From Diplonema japonicum (Eukaryota > Euglenozoa > Diplonemea > Diplonemida > Diplonemidae), in the NCBI GenBank assembly GCA_964019335.1, contig OZ025667.1:1-64000 (forward strand): DNA of 64,000 nucleotides, written 5' to 3'. Below are positions 32,180 through 43,806 of this stretch, in pieces. The translations under genes and the position numbers were made by a program. The notes beneath the pieces were generated by a model. It had not been told where the DNA came from and ran no database searches. It saw only the letters and a list, made by a program, of their open reading frames with translations. Position 1 is the stretch's first letter. Each line of letters starts with the position of its first letter.

Positions 32180-32430
32180 TGCGAGCTGGAGTGCGGTTCG
32201 GAACAAGGCGGGTTAAGCATACCTATTACGACGAAGCTCCATGGGGTGGTGCACAGAGGCTGCCGAGACTACCCAGGCCCTGCTGGAGATAGTCACGCTG
32301 AGGCGCGTGGTGGATGCGAACCGCAGGAGGCCGTTGCCCCTCACAAATGCAGTAGTGGGAACCCACCCAGCTCGGCTAAAAAGATTTATGCTCTCTGCTC
32401 TTAGACCTTCACTTAGCGAATATCAACGGT
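32180..32430. other. GC-rich island, unidentified
   Basis: About 250 bases of balanced sequence within the homopolymer desert. A 60-codon frame on the + strand (32241-32420) has ordinary amino-acid composition but no start context, no known motif and no splice partner. It may be a gene relic or an old mobile-element fragment. Confidence 0.3.
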
Positions 32431-32746
32431 GGGGCATACTACTAACACCGTTATTTTTAAGACGTTTTTTTTTTTTTTTTTTTTTTGTTTCCTCCCATAT
32501 TTTAATTTTGCACCCCATCGTGGGGTGGTTGCTTTAAAAAAATGTTTTTTCTTTCTTCTCATCGACAATTTTTTTTTTTTTTGTTTTCTGCATGCGGCTT
32601 TCGCTCTGGGAGTTTGCATGTTAATTTGAGTTTTTTTTTTTGTTAACCCATCATTAATTGTAGTTTACAACTTTAAAAAAAAAAAGAAGGGGGGCGGGGG
32701 AAAGATTGCCTTGCTTTGTTGCATAGCAAGGTTACAAACAAAGGGG

Positions 32747-32777
<31 letters not shown>

Positions 32778-32887
32778 ATGAGTGAGCAAAACGGCGGGCA
32801 TAATTGCCTCACACCTGATCGGGACAACATACGAAACTGAGTTGCCCTTGGCAACGCGTGCCACTGCCATTTCTCACGACACTTTGA

Positions 32888-32925
<38 letters not shown>

Positions 32926-32954
<29 letters not shown>
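32926..32954 (+). repeat. GTT microsatellite
   Basis: About ten GTT units directly following a T run of roughly 36. Confidence 0.85.
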
Positions 32955-33170
32955 ATTTCTTCTGGTTAAGTCGCCCTCCTTCTCTGCCTACGCCTTTCTT
33001 TTTCTCCTTCCATTCTTTCAAAACAATTGCGGCAAAATGCAGTAGAAAAAAAAAAAGAAAAAAAAAAAGCCTCTTCAAAAAGAATCGTTGTACTCAAAGA
33101 ATCTTTTTGCGGGCCTCCTAGAGGCAAAAACATTTCTTAGATTCTCTGAGTTTGTAAAACAATCAAAATT

Positions 33171-33217
<47 letters not shown>

Positions 33218-34762
33218 AAGAAACCAAGGTTTACAAAATCTTTTTTTTCTTCTTTTTTTTTTCTCCTCTCCTTTCTTTCCTATCATCTGATGGCATTGGA
33301 TGTGACGGAGGAAGAGGAAGGGGGAAAAGAAGAAGAAAAAAAAAAGAAAAAAAAAAAGAGAAAAAAAAACTGGGGCGACTCTCGTCAAACTTGTCAACTT
33401 CAGGTTTGCCAGTGACACCCCCTTTTAATATTATCACTGTTATTAAATATATTTGCTTTGACTACTGTTTCAGGTACAACTTGCGTCTTTTCGCAACGCT
33501 GAACTTTACTGGATTTATTTAACTGTAAAACCTACCATCCCCTTTTTTAGTATCAGGGAAAAAAAAAAAAAAAAGGGAAAAAAAAAAATAATAGGGAAGG
33601 GCCTGAAGGTGGGTATGACGACCGAAGGAAAAAGGGGAAAAAAAAAAAAAAAAAAAAAAAAAAATCAACTTTGTTTATTTTAGGAGGGGGAAAGCCCCCT
33701 CTTTTTTTTTTCTTCGCATTTTCTTTCTTCGTTTTGCGGACAAATATCCAGGGGAAAAAAAAAAAAAGTTAGGTAAACCAGGCAATCCCTGAGGTTTTCT
33801 ACTCTTTTCTTTTTTTTTTTATATATGTGAACTTAACTAGAAAAAGAGGGGGGACAAAAGGGGGTCTTTTTGACACTTGTCGTCAACTTTGGGGGGGGGA
33901 AAAAAAGAAGGTCACCCTCTTTCTGTTTCACTATGCCCGCTACCAGCGCCTTTAGCTTTTTCTTTTCTTTTTATTTTTTCTTTTTTTTTGAAGTTCCTCC
34001 TCTCCCCCCTATTCATCGCTTTTTTGTTTCAACAGTGGAAAGGAATAAAGAAAAAAAAATGTATTTTTAAATGTTAACAAGTGGTTTCTTACCAAAGAAA
34101 CGAATAAAAGAGAAAAGAAAATGAGAAAGAAAAGAGGAGGGGGGGAACTTTTTGCTAAACTGCACCGCCTGCGGGGGGATAGGTGACATTTTTGCCCACC
34201 GGCTGAAGGTCAACTTTGATATTTGCGATTACAGGTTTCTTTAACAAAAAGGGAGGAATTTTAGCCAACTCCCAGGACTCCTCTTTTTTTCTTTTTTTTT
34301 TTTTCTTTGCTCCCCCCCACCTTCCTCTTCTACATCCCCCTCCCAGCCCTTCTAGTTGCAACTTCTTAAGCGAAGGTTTGCAGGGGGAGGGGAGAAAAAA
34401 AAAAAACAGACCCATAGTAATGTTTTTCTTTTTTTTTTGTTTTTTTTTTTGTTCTCAGAGGCAAGAAAGAAGAAGAAGAAAAAAATCCAATTCAATGAGC
34501 CGTGGGATAAAGAAGAAGAGGAAGAAGAAGAATACAGATACACTAAGGTAGAACAGTGCCCCACAAGAGGGGGGAAAAGAAAGAAAAAAAAAGAAAAAAG
34601 GGAAAGAGAGCAAGAGCTGCAGCGTCTCTTTTTTTTTCTTCCCCCCTGTAATCATGTTGATAGAGCTTGTGAGGCATGCTGCTACCACTGGCCACTGGTC
34701 TTCCTTTATCTTTTTCATATTTTTCTTTTCTTTTTCCAAACACGTCTCAAGAAGAGTTTTCT

Positions 34763-34798
<36 letters not shown>

Positions 34799-35134
34799 TG
34801 CCTTCTTTCATTCCATATTATTACTACTATTCTCTCCCTTCCTCTCTCTCTCCCTTTCTCTCTTCCCCCCCCCCCCCCCCCTACTACCCCAGAAAACAAA
34901 CGGATTAAAAATAAGAAAAGAAAGAAATGAATCGATAGTTAAAAAAAAAGAAAGAAACGTTTTCATTTTTTTTTAAAAAAAAAAGAAGAAAACTCTCTTC
35001 CTATCTAATTTTATTTATATAAAAAAAAAAAGATTTTTTTTCTTCCCCGTTCCGCACAACACAAAACAAGGAAGACTGAGGGAGGGGGAGGGTGTGTGGG
35101 AAGAGAAGGGAAAAAAAAAAAAAAAAAAAAAAAA

Positions 35135-36063
35135 ATGAGCGCGAGGAGGCTTCTCAAAAACAAGGTAAAGTTACAAACAGCAACCGACGGGCCTCTCGAC
35201 CAGGAAGGTGATTTGGACGTTGTGTTTTCTTGCTCTCCTTCAGTAACGCAAATAAAGAAGGACCTTTCAAGTGATCAAGAAGAAAGCGACGAAGAAGTTA
35301 GCTTTGGCGGCCAAGGACTGTCCTTTGGTGCAGACGAAGCAGGAGAGAACGAGGAAGATGACCTTTTCAATTTCACACAGTCACAGCCTGAGCCTACAAC
35401 CCCGAAAAACCTCCCCAGAGTATGGAAGAAAGTTGGCACATCACGGGTTATCCTAACACCTTCCACTTCGGCGCCTTTCGAAAATTCTCAGGCTTCTTCT
35501 CATACCCCGTTGATGTCAAAAGCAGAAGACGAAGCAGCTCATATCTTTTTAAAAGAAATGGAGATCAAGGCATCGCAGCAGCCTGCGGAAAAAATAAAAG
35601 CCGAAAAAGAGGACGCAAGAAGGCGGAAACGAGAAGTGGAGAAAGAAGAGGAGCAGAAGAAGAAAAGACGGCGGGAGGCAGAAGAGCACCTCCTCTTCGA
35701 AAAACAACAACGTGAGGAGGCGCAGGCCGAGCAGAATCGCATGTACAAAGTTGCTCTCTCTTCTCTCTACCCGCCGAGCAAGTCGCAGCTTACTAGCTAT
35801 AACCACCCTTCAATGTTCTGGTCTCCCTCCATGCCTCCCGCTATCAAGGTTGCCCAGTCCCTCCGATGGCTGCTGTCGCGCTCCTGCCCGTTCTCCCCTT
35901 TGCTCCAAAATCACATTGTCGGTCTTCGGCGGGAGTGTGCCAGCAATCCTCAGTATCCAGAAAAGCTTCTTAAAGAAGCTGTGTCTTACGTAAAGTCAGT
36001 GAAAAATGTATGTATTTATTTTTTTGATGGGGGGGTAAAGAGGAAGTTTCATATTTTTTTTGG

Positions 36064-36097
<34 letters not shown>

Positions 36098-36165
36098 TTA
36101 AAACTTGGACCCCCGAAGAGCGTGATTTTGAAGAATACTGCCAAACACTCATAGCAGGAGTTTGA
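35135..36165 (+). CDS. Unknown protein with acidic N-terminus and charged helix
   Basis: Two exons, 35135-36007 and 36097-36165; 313 aa. The 89 bp intron (GTATGT, G and A runs) is phase 0 and joins to a frame ending YCQTLIAGV then TGA. Residues 1-90 are acidic with Ser/Asp/Glu clusters. Residues 145-215 form a very charged helix (Glu/Lys/Arg with a KKKRRR patch that could be a nuclear signal). Residues 220-313 look ordered, with a Trp/Leu-rich stretch (SLRWLLSRSCPFSPLLQNH). It may be a nuclear protein. I do not recognise the family. Confidence 0.65.
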
Positions 36166-36339
36166 ATTTTTTTTTTCTTCTTTTTTTTTTTTGATAAAAT
36201 ATATCACATTGCAAAAAAAAAAAAAAGAAAAAAGAAAAAAGAAGGAAAAGAAAGGAAAATCGAAACCAACGAGTGCCACGAAGTTGAAATCGTGATAAAC
36301 GGGTGTGTCGATGTCAGGGAGGGCGTAGAGCACAGCAGA

Positions 36340-39300
36340 ATGGCTGACGAAGACGAAGAAGAGTCTGTGGGGACAAGCTCAGCTCGGAGCCCTAAATCCA
36401 GCCCCAGAAGCCCAGGCCAAGCACTAAGTGTCGCCAATGTCTCAGAGCTCCCCGGGTCAGCGAAGCCTGTCCGCAGGAAATCGAGCGTCTGGTCCAGACT
36501 GTCCTTTGCTGAAAAAGCCGATAAACCAAAGAAGCGGAGTCTAATAGGGAACGATTTATCCCAGGTCCAAAAGGTAGCCTGCGGGAAGCCATGCCACAAC
36601 GCACCAACCAATTACCTTCGGACCGCTCACTACTCGATTCTGTCGTTCCTCCCCCTGAACCTCTACGAGCAGTTTCATCAGATTTCGAACTGTTACTTCT
36701 TTTTGAACATGGTCATCGCTTTAATCCCCGGTATCTCCCCAATCATGCCGATCACAGCAATAATTCCTCTTATACTGGTTCTCACTGTTGCGGCTTGTAA
36801 AGATGGATACGAGGACTGGAAACGGCATCAAGCAGACGCAAAAGACAACGCATCACCCGTTACCATCTTCAAGGACGGAGAATGGATCAAGGTCCCAAGC
36901 AGAGATATCCGCCCCGGCGACTTTTTATGTCTCAAACGAGGGGAAAGCGTTAAAGCAGATGTAATCGTGATCTCCAGCGAAGACCCTGACGGGACAGTGT
37001 TCATCGAAACCTCACAGCTCGACGGGGAGAGCAACGTGAAACCCAAAAAGTCCCGTCCCGAAACATGCTACATCGATAATGTTGATCTTCTACAGAAAGC
37101 GATAAGCTCCGACATCACTTTGACAGTCGACCCGCCCTCCGATAAGCTGTACAGATGGCAAGGCATCATGCACCTTAGAGACGAGGCTCACCCACTTGCT
37201 CTTAAACAAGCAATATGGAGAGGTTCCTCCATCCGTAAAACCGAATGGGCCATCTGTGTGTCGATATATGTCGGTCCTTTTACCAAGCAAGGCATGAACC
37301 TCAAGGCGCGCACGGTGCGGAAGATTTCATCTTTGCTTGTAAAATTGAACGCGCTTATTGGGATTATTTTTGGTATCAAACACGTTATCATCTTCTTCCT
37401 CTCTGGGCTGTCCGTGCACTGGAGCGACAACCACACCGATCATTGGTACGCCGCGTACTGGCTCGAGTATTTTACAGGCGCTGAGCGGTTCTGGCTGAAC
37501 TACCTGACGTACTTCATCCTGTTTAGCTTCATGATACCCATCTCGCTCTTCGTCACCATCGAGATCTGCAAAGCATGTCAGATAGTACTCATGGGGATGG
37601 ACCACGAATTGATGCACTGGGTACCTGCTAAAGGCGAGCGAGAGGGTGAATGGGTCCCCTGCAGGCCGAAGACATCTGATCTCAACGAGCAGCTCGCAGT
37701 GGTTCGCTACATATTCTCCGACAAAACAGGGACACTAACAGAGAACATTATGCGGTACATGAAGGGCGTCGTGGCATCCCCACCGAGGGATGGGTGCAGG
37801 GAATGGAGGGCGCATTCATGCGAAAGTGCTAAAGGATGCTGGGATGCCATTCTTAGCGGCAGCCTATCACCTGCAGAGGTGTTTACAAACGTGTCCGCTT
37901 GCGAGACGCATGGTGATACGCTCTCGAGGTTCCTCCTGTCCATGGCGCTTTGCCACACCGTTGTGCCGTTCAAGGAAGAGAAGAATACGTATAGCTTTGA
38001 AGGTTCCTCTCCTGATGAGGTTGCACTTGTGACATGTGCCTCAAACAACGGGTTCGTTCTTATAAAACGGGCGGCGAGGGACATGGTGATCAAAATCCAC
38101 AACACGGAGCACCACTTCGAAATCATCGAGGAGCTGGAGTTTACGTCGACGAGAAAAATGATGTCTGTCATACTGCGGGACGAGAACAACACCACCTTCC
38201 TGTTGAGCAAGGGCGCCGACTCCTCTGTGCTGTCACGCGTGGCCATGAGCGACATGTCGGCCGTCGACCGGAATACAGCGAACGGTTATCTAGTGGACTA
38301 CAGCTCTACAGGCCTGCGAACGCTGTGTTTTGGGTGGAAGGTCATCGAACCGCACTTCTTGAAGGACTGGCGGGTGAAGTACAACCAGTTGCAGACCAGC
38401 ATGACGAAGACAGAAGCAGAGTACGACTCAATTTGCGACAAAATAGAACACGGCCTGTCCATGATAGGCGTGGCAGCCTACGAGGACAAGCTACAAGAAG
38501 AAGTCCCTGAAACAATCAGGTTCTTCGTGAACGCAGGCGTGGTGGTGTGGATGCTGACAGGCGACAAGCTCGAGACGGGCATCGAGATTGGGAAGAACTG
38601 CGGGCTTGCCGACTCGTCAAGAATCTTCCTTGTAGACTGCGGATGCAACGACGTAAAGGTCCCAGTAGAGGAGCGTAGGAAACTTCAGATCGCTCACGTG
38701 AAGAGCAAACTGGAAGAAGCGGCGCAGATAGCAGAAGGGGAGAAGGTCACCCTTGCAGTGGACGGGTTGGCCTTGGATGTCGCGATGCAAACCGAGGACA
38801 TCGTTCCTATATTCATCACCGTGGCAATGCGTATCCAGGCAGCCATGTGCTGCAGGCTCACCCCAGCACAGAAGGGAGCCATCATTGAACTCTTTAAGAA
38901 CGAAGCCTCAGGCACGACGCTTGCCATTGGCGACGGTGCGAACGACGCAACTATGATACAAGCAGCGGATGTTGGCATTGGGATCATCGGCCTGGAGGGC
39001 AGCCAGGCAGAGCTTGCCTCCGACTACGCCATCCCGCGTTTCAGGCATCTCAAGAGACTCCTTGCAGTTCATGGGAGGTATGCCTTGTATAGGAACGCAT
39101 TGTGTGTGTGCTTTTCGTTCTACAAAAATCTGGTTCTTACAACGTGCCAGGTGTACTACGCCTTCTACTCGGGGTTCACGGGGATGACCGTGTACGATGG
39201 GTGGCTGCTTGCAGTGAAGAATACCCTCTTCACGTTCTTCCCGCCGTTGTTCATGGGGTGCTTTGAGAAGGATATCTCTGAGGAGTGTTTAGAGTGCCCG

Positions 39301-39938
39301 ATCGCAGGCCCGCAGCTGTACGAACAGCTTTCGAAAGGGCTGTACTTCGACGGGAAGACCATTGGTATGTGGTTTGCGACAGCCGTGTTTCACGGGACCC
39401 TCATATTTTCCCTTGTCCTGTCGCACATGAGGAACGATGACACGGACCCTTGGGGAGGGAGGCTCACAGGTCTTAACACCACTGGTACGCTCATGATGGT
39501 TTGTGTTGTTTTCACCGTTTGCGGGAAAGCGATGCTTCACCTGAGGTTCTTCACGTCCGTCCAGTTTGTGGGGATCATAGTCTCGGTGTTGTTGCTGCTC
39601 GTTTTCCTCTTTGCCTACTCGTGCGTCACGAACTTGTGGGGGCAGACTTCTTTCTATTTGCTTGTTTTTTACTTGTTTGAAGATCCGAAGCTGTACCTCT
39701 TCACGTTCGTCACGTCAGCAGGCATCCTTACTGTCTTTGACCTGACAGCTGTGTTCCTTCAGAGGCAACTGGTATGTACCAAAAGAGCCGGGAGGGAAAT
39801 TGGCAAACACAGAAACCCACGCTCCGCGACTATTGGCAGGAAGCCTTCGACTTCGTCGACCGCACTGGCTACCCTCTGTGCGGGTGTGCCGACGATGCGA
39901 ACCCACGGGTGTGCGACATAGAGATGGAGAGCAAATGA
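36340..39938 (+). CDS. P4-type ATPase, phospholipid flippase
   Basis: Two exons, 36340-39771 and 39813-39938; 1185 aa. The 41 bp intron (GTATGT...ACAG) is phase 0; without splicing the frame would end about 50 codons later in an unrelated sequence. The start is the ATG at 36340, since the frame before it has no ATG. Hallmarks: an LDGESN actuator loop, the PISL segment in TM4 that replaces the ion-binding motif of other P-ATPases, the phosphorylated Asp461 in DKTGTLT, a KGAD nucleotide-domain motif, and GDGAND around residue 864. Ten membrane helices are expected. P4-ATPases move aminophospholipids to the cytosolic leaflet, usually with a CDC50 partner, which is not in this window. It ends only 135 bases before the reductase start. 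Confidence 0.92.
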
Positions 39939-40073
39939 AATGGAAATAGAGAAGAAAAGGCCCCTTCTTCCGGAGAGGCCGCTACCTCCATTACTGGAAC
40001 GCGTAGCAGTATCCATGTCCTTCCTTCGTGTTTCCTTTCGCTTTGACTAAACCGCATCAAGGGTCATCTCAAG

Positions 40074-41023
40074 ATGGAGTTGGTAGAAGCTGCGGTTATG
40101 GGCTTGACAGCGGCCCTGTCGTACTACCTGTACAGCGAAGGCTACGGTGTGCTGGCGTCCATGCCGGTGTTGCTGTGGTACATGCTCGGGACGACGTTGA
40201 AGGGGGTATTTGTGAACATGGTGTATGGGCACCCTGCGAAGATCGTCCCGCCCGCCAGGCAGGCTGTGAGCAGGAAGTCGACTGAGGATGAGAAGAAACC
40301 TAAGATCGTGATCGTGTTCGCCTCGCAGACCGGCACGGCGGAGATGTACGCCAACAACCTGTCGAGGGAAGCGAAGAAGGTGGGCTTCAACGTGCGTGTG
40401 GAGGACACATCGGACTACACCGGGGAGTGTCTGTACGAGGACTCCTTCGTTGTGTTTGTTGTTGCGACGTACGGTGAGGGGGAGCCCACTGACACTGCAA
40501 AGGACTTCCACGAGTGGCTGATGGACGAGGACAGGGCCAACGACGGACGCTCCATGGACAACCTCAAGTACGCTGTCTTTGCATTGGGCGACTCACAGTA
40601 CAAGCACTTCTGTCAAATCGGGAAGGAGTTCGACCAGCGCATTGGAGAGCTTGGTGGGAACCGTATCCACGATCTCGGCCTTGGCGATTCCGACCAGAAC
40701 ATGGAAGAGGAATATGACAACTGGAAGTCGCAGTTGTGGTCAAGAGCGGCAGATGTGTTCGGGATCAAGACCAAGGACGAGTTCGAAGAGGCACCGGAGA
40801 GGCAGCTCAAGCTGAAGTACCACCCGAAGCCCTCATCAGCAGCCCAGCCCTTCCCCGTGACTGCATCGTCATTGCCACCGTCACAGAAAATCCCATGCTG
40901 GGGGAAGATCACACAAAACGACGAGCTTCTCAACGGTGTGTCTGACCGCTCGACGAAGCACATTGAGATTGACTGCTCGGGCACCTCTCTGCCCAACTAC
41001 GAGGTATGATTGGGCTTGGAATT

Positions 41024-41055
<32 letters not shown>

Positions 41056-41603
41056 TACACAACAAAACGCACAGGCTGGTGACCACCTTGGCATCCTCCC
41101 CGCTAACTCTGATGAGATTGTCCAAGAGTACTTCGACCTCCTCGTCGGCGAGGACGGCAACCCCATCGACACCGAGAGCATCGTCAGCCTCGTTGCGAGA
41201 GACGGCATGTCACAGAGGAACCACCTCCCCAACAAGGTATTGGGCATTTTTTTTTCTTCCCATAAAACCCGTCTTATATAAATACAAAAAGGTTAACATC
41301 AAGACGGCTCTCAAGTGGTACTTCGACCTGCAGGGCGTGCCCAAGAAGTCCGTGCTTCGTGCCTTCACCTTCCACACGAAGGACAGCGATGAACAGGAGA
41401 GCTTCAGGGAGCTTCTTAAGATCAAGAAAGAGTCCACTGATAAATACAAGGTTGCTGTCAAGCAGGCAAGGTGTGTATTTTAAAAAAAAAACCCCCCCTT
41501 CCCACGCTCAGTCTATCTTGGTTGGCTGTTCGGTGCCAGCTTGGAAACACAGGCGGATTTTTTTTTTCTTCTTCGGGAAAAAAAAAAAAAAAAAAAAAGG
41601 GAG

Positions 41604-41639
<36 letters not shown>

Positions 41640-42367
41640 ACAGAACCGCTTCAGGGTTTTTACAGATGTTCAAATCGACGCAAGTGCCTGTTGACCTGTT
41701 CTTTGAGATGATGCCGAGGACGCAGCCGAGGTGGTACTCCATCGCGTCGGACCACCTGAAGCAAGGGAAGGCTGTGCACATGTGCCTGGCGGTCAGCGAC
41801 GGCGGGCTCTGCAGCGGGTACATGAAGGGAATGCCTGTTGGAACCACCGTTCCGTGCTTCATCAGGAAGAGCACCTTCCATCTCCCACAAAGGGACAAGA
41901 GCAGGCCGTCGATTATGATAGGGCCCGGTACGGGCGTAGCACCTATGATTGGATTCATCCACAGGAGGACGGTGTGGAAGGAGAAGGGCAACGAGTTGGG
42001 AGAGTGCTCCTTCTACTTCGGCTGTAGGAAGAGCACAGAGGATTTCATATACGCGGACCTCATGAAAGAAGCCGAAAAATCTGGTGTGATCACCAACCTC
42101 AGAGTTGCTTTCAGTAGGGACCAGGCTGAGAAGGTCTATGTGCAGCACCTTGTTGCGCAGGACGGGAAGCACATCATGGAGCTTATCAACAAGAACGCAA
42201 ACATTTACATCTGTGGTGATGCCAAGCATATGGCACGTGATGTTGAGGAGGCTTTGGTCAACATTCTTATCGAGCATGGTGGGTACACCAGGGATGACGC
42301 AGAGGCCAGGTTGAACAAAATGGAAAAGAGCCAGCGGTTCTTGAAGGACGTATGGACTTCCCACTAG
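40074..42367 (+). CDS. CPR: NADPH-cytochrome P450 reductase
   Basis: Four exons, 40074-41003, 41075-41236, 41292-41474 and 41666-42367; 658 aa. Introns are 71, 55 and 191 bp with donors GTATGA, GTATTG and GTATTT, all phase 0. An N-terminal anchor (about residues 5-50) holds it on the ER. The FMN domain has FASQTGTAEMYA, VVATYGEGEPTD and ALGDSQYKHFC. The FAD domain has PRWYSIAS. The NADPH part has GPGTGVAPMIGF, FYFGCR and YICGDAKHMARDV. The C-terminal aromatic (Trp) that stacks on FAD is present but followed by three more residues. It passes electrons from NADPH to microsomal P450s, so the two P450 genes 20 kb upstream are natural partners. The exon 3 end at 41474 was chosen to keep frame. Confidence 0.92.
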
Positions 42368-42509
42368 AGATGACGAACCCAGTGTGTTTTTTTTTTTTTT
42401 TTTCCCGGGGAAAAGACGGTGGATGTCACTCACACTTTTCCAAAATCGAGAGAGAAAAAAATGAGACGATTTCCACCATCTTTTTTTTCTTCCCCTGACC
42501 TTGGTTGGT

Positions 42510-42548
<39 letters not shown>

Positions 42549-43006
42549 GCACTGTTGTGCGCCGCTAACACCGGCCTCCTTTAACTCATATATTTTTTTT
42601 CTCATTTTTTCATTGCTGCTTCTATTCTTTTCTTCTTCTGGCTTTTTTTTTTTTTATAGCACTGTAAAAAAAAAAAAAAAAAAAGAGAAAGAAAAACCGG
42701 AAGAATAAATAAGAGAATAGAAAAGACCTGTAAAGAAGAAAAAAAGAAAGAAAGAAGAAGAAGAAAAAAGCATTGTCAGAAAGGGCCTGCAAGGGACCCG
42801 CTATGCACTGGAAACGACAATCAACCTAGCTTATTATTCCTTGATTACCCCCCTTTTTTTTTCTTCGCTTCCATCCGTCCCCTCCAAAAGAAAACATGAA
42901 ATATATTATTTTGTTTCTTTTTCCTTCAGTTGCTTGCTATTTCCCTAATACTATTTACAGGGAAGAGAGAAGAAATGGAGGGAAGGGATGCGGTGTTATT
43001 ACTTTT

Positions 43007-43073
<67 letters not shown>

Positions 43074-43806
43074 CCAAAATCTTGCCGCCTCGGGTCTCCG
43101 TCTGCTGGAAAAAAAAAAAAAAAAGAAAGAAAAAAAAAAGAAAAATGAGAAGGAAAAAAAAACAATATTTTCCCTTCCTCCAATCCTATTTACTTTTTGA
43201 CAGAAAAGACTTTTCAGAAAATAAATAGTGACTGAGAGCTCGCTTGGGGCACATGGGGAAAAGCCCCGGCCTGTTAGTTCACTGGCACCTTAAACACAGT
43301 GGGGTGTGTTGTACTTTTACTTTTTCAATTTCCCACCTTTTTTTTTTTTTTTTTTTTTTTTTTTGCTACACTATTGTTCTTCGCCCCCCCTCCCCTTCTT
43401 GGGTGTTGGTAACACGACCCACGCCAAATCACCGAGAAAAAGAAAAATTCACTTTTATGATCAAAAGAAATGAGATAATCTGGTAGCACATGCGTTACAA
43501 AACTAAATCTCTTTAGCAAGGTAAAAGAAAAATTTTGTAACCATTTTTATTTCTCCACCCCCCCTTTTTTATTTTACAAAAGGAAGAATAAAAAAATAAC
43601 GATTTTTTCTTCTTCTTCCATTTCTAGTAAAAAAAAAAAAAAAGAACTCTCCCACCCCCCTCAACACCAACCACCCCCTCCCCCCTCCCCACCCCTTTTC
43701 ATTTGTTCCGATCTCAGTGAGATGGTATTCCCATTCTTGAAGAAGAAGAAAATTCATTTTCCCCCCTCCTTCCCTGTCTCCTTTCTATTCACACATCTAA
43801 AGGACG
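42368..43806. other. Intergenic, with a 64-base T run
   Basis: No gene seen. T run of 64 at 43008-43071. TTTTATAGCACTGT occurs twice (ending 42555 and 42666) flanking about 100 pyrimidine-rich bases. A pyrimidine tract precedes the next start. Confidence 0.5.
43756..43802 (+). promoter_or_regulatory. Candidate trans-splice acceptor for the kelch gene
   Basis: A strong C/T tract is followed by ATCTAAAG with AG at 43801-43802, 4 bases before the ATG at 43807. Confidence 0.35.

Larger units (their letters stand above)
23978..35134. other. 11 kb gene-poor, homopolymer-rich region
   Basis: I find no gene that I can support on either strand. Almost all long frames here are poly-Lys, poly-Phe or poly-Gly from homopolymer runs. 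Notable contents are given separately: a dispersed 45-mer, an AAAAG microsatellite (26135-26167), two related GC-rich segments (26984 and 31485), a palindromic element (27771-28430), a GC-rich island (32180-32430) and a GTT microsatellite (32926-32954). A 17 base hairpin (GTGAGAG/CTCTCAC) lies at 25621-25637. The region could hide small RNAs that I cannot recognise. Confidence 0.6.

Noticed and set aside
23978-35134. Dozens of 60 to 190 codon frames in the gene-poor region
   Set aside because: They consist of Lys, Phe, Glu or Gly runs translated from homopolymers and lack start context, motifs and splice partners.
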